Positions 62,068-64,000 of a stretch of 64,000 bases of DNA are shown here, piece by piece. Both the position numbers and the translations under genes were made by a program. The DNA lies in contig CAJTVQ010000016.1 of NCBI GenBank assembly GCA_910579935.1, positions 1 to 64,000 of the forward strand, read 5' to 3'. The notes under the pieces were generated by a model. It was not told where the DNA came from. It made no database searches and saw only the letters and a list, made by a program, of their open reading frames with translations. Position 1 is the stretch's first letter; the number at the start of each line of letters is the position of its first letter. The stretch is from an uncultured Lachnospiraceae bacterium (GTDB taxonomy: Bacteria; Bacillota; Clostridia; Lachnospirales; Lachnospiraceae).

Positions 62068-62202
62068 CCTGTTCCGAAAATTTGGAGACAGGGCAGAGTG
62101 TTGCGAATGAAGCGACAGATTCTGCAGAGAGAAGTTATCAGTACCGGTTACTGTTTATGATTAATGATGTACAAAAAGGTGGGAACTGGGTATAATATGA
62201 AT

Positions 62203-62305
62203 TATAGTAAACGACATAACAAATTTCTGTTTCAGGTTTTTGCCAAAGTCATATACGGAAGCTTTTACAAGACCGAAAACGAAATTTTTAATGTCGTTAA
62301 CTATA
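62203..62305. repeat. 103-nt imperfect palindrome in the leader of the ATPase/nuclease-like pair
   Basis: The arms are 25 nt each (62203-62227 and 62281-62305) and match at 22 of 25 positions; both start TATAGT and contain AACGACAT and AAATTTC. Partial pairing continues inward for another about 12 nt. The roughly 53-nt centre has no other obvious structure. It lies between a possible -10 (TATAAT, 62191-62196) and ATG 62338, so it would be transcribed as a long hairpin in the leader of this operon. No reverse transcriptase is nearby, so it is not a retron. Confidence 0.75.
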
Positions 62306-62337
62306 GAAACGTAATAAAATGTGGATGGAGACAAACT

Positions 62338-63435
62338 ATGGCAATTAAAATGATAGAAATTTTGAATGTAATGGTGTTCAGACGTCATTTGAGAAAAAAT
62401 AATGCTGATTCTAAAAATATAAAAGAAGGTGACACATTTAATGATGGATTCAAAATGGAATTTTGTGATGGAATAAATGTTCTACTTGGTGAAAACGGAG
62501 TTGGAAAGACAACTATCCTGAAAATGATTTATGCAGCAACGCAATGGTCAATCAGGCAGGCGGATCCGGGAAAAACAAAGAGCTTGGTACAATTTTTCTC
62601 TAACAGCCTGAAAGATAGTGATGCTTTAAAAAATGCAGAGAATAAAGAAGATTATTGTTATTACAGAGTATCAGACGGTACGCACAGCTTTGAAGACAGT
62701 CTTTCTCATAAAGTCATACTTAATTACGATAAATGGCTTGGGTTGGATATACAGTCTGTATTTATTCCTACGACAGAAATGCTATCCCATGCAAAGGGAT
62801 TTCTGGCGATGAATCAGAAATATAATATGCCTTTTGATGGGACACAGATAGATATTATTGTAAATGCTTCTTTGCCGGAAACACGGGAGGTCCCATCTGT
62901 TATGAGCGGCATTCTTGATAAAATCAGTGATGTAATTGATGGAACGGTTATTTTGGAGAATGATTCTTTTTATATGTTAAAAAAGGATGGCAGAAAAGTG
63001 GATTTTTCATTAGAGGCGGAGGGGTTACGCAAATTAGGTTTGCTTTGGAAACTGATACGAAATGGTCTCCTGGAGAAAGGGACGGTTCTTTTATGGGATG
63101 AGCCGGAAGCAAATCTGAATCCTGAATTGTATCCTCTTGTTGCAGAGATTTTGCTGGAATTACAGAAAAACGGAACCCAGATTTTTGTAGCGACACACAG
63201 TTACAATTTTGCAAAATATTTAGAAATACGACGCGCAAACAAGGAACAGGTGATGTTTCATAATTTGTACAAGAGCCGGAACTTGTTTTCAGATGAAATG
63301 CAAAAGATATTTCCAAGGATGGATGATAATAGCGAGGCAATATATAGCCAGTCAGCATACAGGATGGATGAAATCAGGTTTAATCATATTATGATTGCAG
63401 ATAATAAACTGCTTGATGAAATATATGAACTGTAA
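62338..63435 (+). CDS. ABC/OLD-like AAA ATPase of a two-gene (putative defence) pair
   Basis: 365 aa from ATG 62338, with TGGAG 6-7 bp upstream; the frame is open back to 62164, but that region holds the palindrome. Walker A GENGVGKTT (51-59), Walker B VLLWDEPEANLNPELY (D254, E255), and an H-loop-like ATHSYNFAKYLE (H287). The signature-like region reads LEAEGLRKLGLLWKLIRNG, typical of RecF/OLD-like (AAA_21-type) stand-alone ATPases. It has no TOPRIM and no coiled-coil arms. The next gene starts 10 bp after the stop. A+T-rich and next to a recombinase, so probably acquired. It resembles ATPases of Septu-like and related systems, but no specific family could be assigned. Confidence 0.8.
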   Translation: MAIKMIEILNVMVFRRHLRKNNADSKNIKEGDTFNDGFKMEFCDGINVLLGENGVGKTTILKMIYAATQWSIRQADPGKTKSLVQFFSNSLKDSDALKNAENKEDYCYYRVSDGTHSFEDSLSHKVILNYDKWLGLDIQSVFIPTTEMLSHAKGFLAMNQKYNMPFDGTQIDIIVNASLPETREVPSVMSGILDKISDVIDGTVILENDSFYMLKKDGRKVDFSLEAEGLRKLGLLWKLIRNGLLEKGTVLLWDEPEANLNPELYPLVAEILLELQKNGTQIFVATHSYNFAKYLEIRRANKEQVMFHNLYKSRNLFSDEMQKIFPRMDDNSEAIYSQSAYRMDEIRFNHIMIADNKLLDEIYEL

Positions 63436-63445
63436 GAGGATACCT

Positions 63446-63955
63446 ATGAAAGATATATTTATAGAGGAAAACGGTGCATACAGTATTGATTGCAGAGCGG
63501 CTGTATGGGCAACGGATAAGATGCATGAGGATTATCATAACGCGGGGATACATATGAGTGATGTGGATTTTTTGATTGAAAATTCTACTCACATCCTTAT
63601 GGTAGAGTATAAAAATGCATGTCTTGCAAATGCAGAGAATCCTGAAGCGTTCCATCCAATGGCGGATAAGAAAATATTAGTTGCATCACGAAAATTTTAT
63701 GATTCCCTGCATTATTTGAGATTATTAGATAAAAATAAACCAATTCAATACATCTATATTCTCGAATATCCCAATGGAGATACAACTGCCAGAAAGAGGC
63801 TGCGAAATAGATTGAAAATGGAATTGCCTTTTGTTCTTCAGGATAATATAGGGAATGGTAAGAAGCTGATAGAGCGTGTGGATGTTCTTTCCATAGCGGA
63901 ATGGAATGCTGATAATAGTTACGGGAAGTATCCAATAAAGCAAGTATCAGAATAA
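63446..63955 (+). CDS. Putative PD-(D/E)XK-like partner protein
   Basis: 169 aa from ATG 63446, with AAGAGGA about 9-10 bp upstream. The family is not recognised. The segment MSDVDFLIENSTHILMVEYK holds D41 and then E54-x-K56, the D...ExK pattern of nuclease folds. After it come helices and a beta-strand (IQYIYILEY) common in such folds. Small size and tight coupling to the ATPase suggest a regulated nuclease effector, but no alignment was run. An alternative is a non-catalytic regulatory protein. 44 bases remain to the window end. Confidence 0.55.
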   Translation: MKDIFIEENGAYSIDCRAAVWATDKMHEDYHNAGIHMSDVDFLIENSTHILMVEYKNACLANAENPEAFHPMADKKILVASRKFYDSLHYLRLLDKNKPIQYIYILEYPNGDTTARKRLRNRLKMELPFVLQDNIGNGKKLIERVDVLSIAEWNADNSYGKYPIKQVSE

Positions 63956-64000
63956 GCAATAATTTTTATATCAATAAAATAGAATTCATACGGGGGAAGG
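63956..64000 (+). pseudogene. Start of another DUF1703-type AAA-ATPase fragment at the window edge
   Basis: From about 63958 the frame reads NNFYINKIEFIRGK. This matches the N-terminus (YFYIDKIDFIR) of the broken DUF1703-type gene at 21955; the two stretches share AAAATAGA-TTCATACGG at DNA level. There is no start codon, since the frame begins inside the preceding stop region, so it is a fragment or a gene missing its first codons. It continues beyond the window. Confidence 0.4.

Noticed and set aside
62203..62305. Retron msr/msd from the palindrome
   Set aside because: No reverse transcriptase gene is near, and the arms are longer than usual a1/a2 repeats.
62164..62337. Upstream extension of the ATPase frame (58 codons)
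   Set aside because: It runs through the palindrome, and ATG 62338 has the better ribosome binding site and the normal family start.

Overview
The window looks like chromosome of a gut-type Lachnospiraceae (Clostridia, Firmicutes). The evidence is gene content and order: era-yqzL-recO near glyQS and alaS, scpA-scpB beside D,D-carboxypeptidases, cmk-ispH-S1 protein in series, a sodium-pumping decarboxylase operon with a lipoprotein-type OadG, a giant 2-hydroxyacyl-CoA dehydratase activase, a CIRCE operator, and ribosome binding sites of the AGGAGG type. No tRNA, rRNA, CRISPR array or replication origin was found. Most genes are on the + strand. The exceptions are one very large minus-strand gene (8981-13405) and one broken minus-strand gene (7162-8063).

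Layout. 1-6139: two large A+T-rich genes for a teichoic-acid-like surface polymer; the first runs in from outside the window. 6140-8063: decayed accessory DNA with a recombinase tail, a Uma2-family nuclease-like gene and a frameshifted DUF4143 gene. 8234-21922: mostly core genes (DUF1836 regulator, dehydratase activase, rhomboid-like protein, sigma-like protein, M16C peptidase, DUF4349 lipoprotein, era, yqzL-like, recO). 21955-25177: an accessory insertion between recO and glyQS, holding a DUF1703-type gene with its ATPase domain deleted and an A+T-rich two-gene cassette (ParB/Srx-like protein plus Mrr-like nuclease). Near-identical promoters lie at both edges of that cassette. 25178-36391: lipoprotein, glyQS, alaS, rpsU, membrane protein, D,D-carboxypeptidase, phosphoesterase, scpAB and a second D,D-carboxypeptidase. 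36523-41935: a five-gene biotin-dependent, sodium-pump-coupled carboxyltransferase operon with two different carboxyltransferase subunits. 42182-61987: RpiR regulator, BaiN-like flavoprotein, cmk, ispH, S1 protein, cheR, PHP phosphoesterase, sbcDC, a second flavoprotein, a PrsA-like foldase, CIRCE-htpG, a truncated cortex/peptidoglycan-binding-type gene, a secreted A-B-A-B repeat protein and a large serine recombinase. 62000-64000: an A+T-rich ATPase plus PD-(D/E)XK-like pair preceded by a 103-nt imperfect palindrome, then a fragment of another DUF1703-type gene.

The best candidates for undescribed systems are the ATPase/nuclease-like pair at 62203-63955 and the ParB-like/Mrr-like pair at 22865-24867. 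Both are compact, A+T-rich, next to mobile or decayed genes, and made of a sensor or ATPase partner plus a nuclease-fold partner. That they act in defence is inference. All functional calls rest on motif and family recognition by eye; no search was run.
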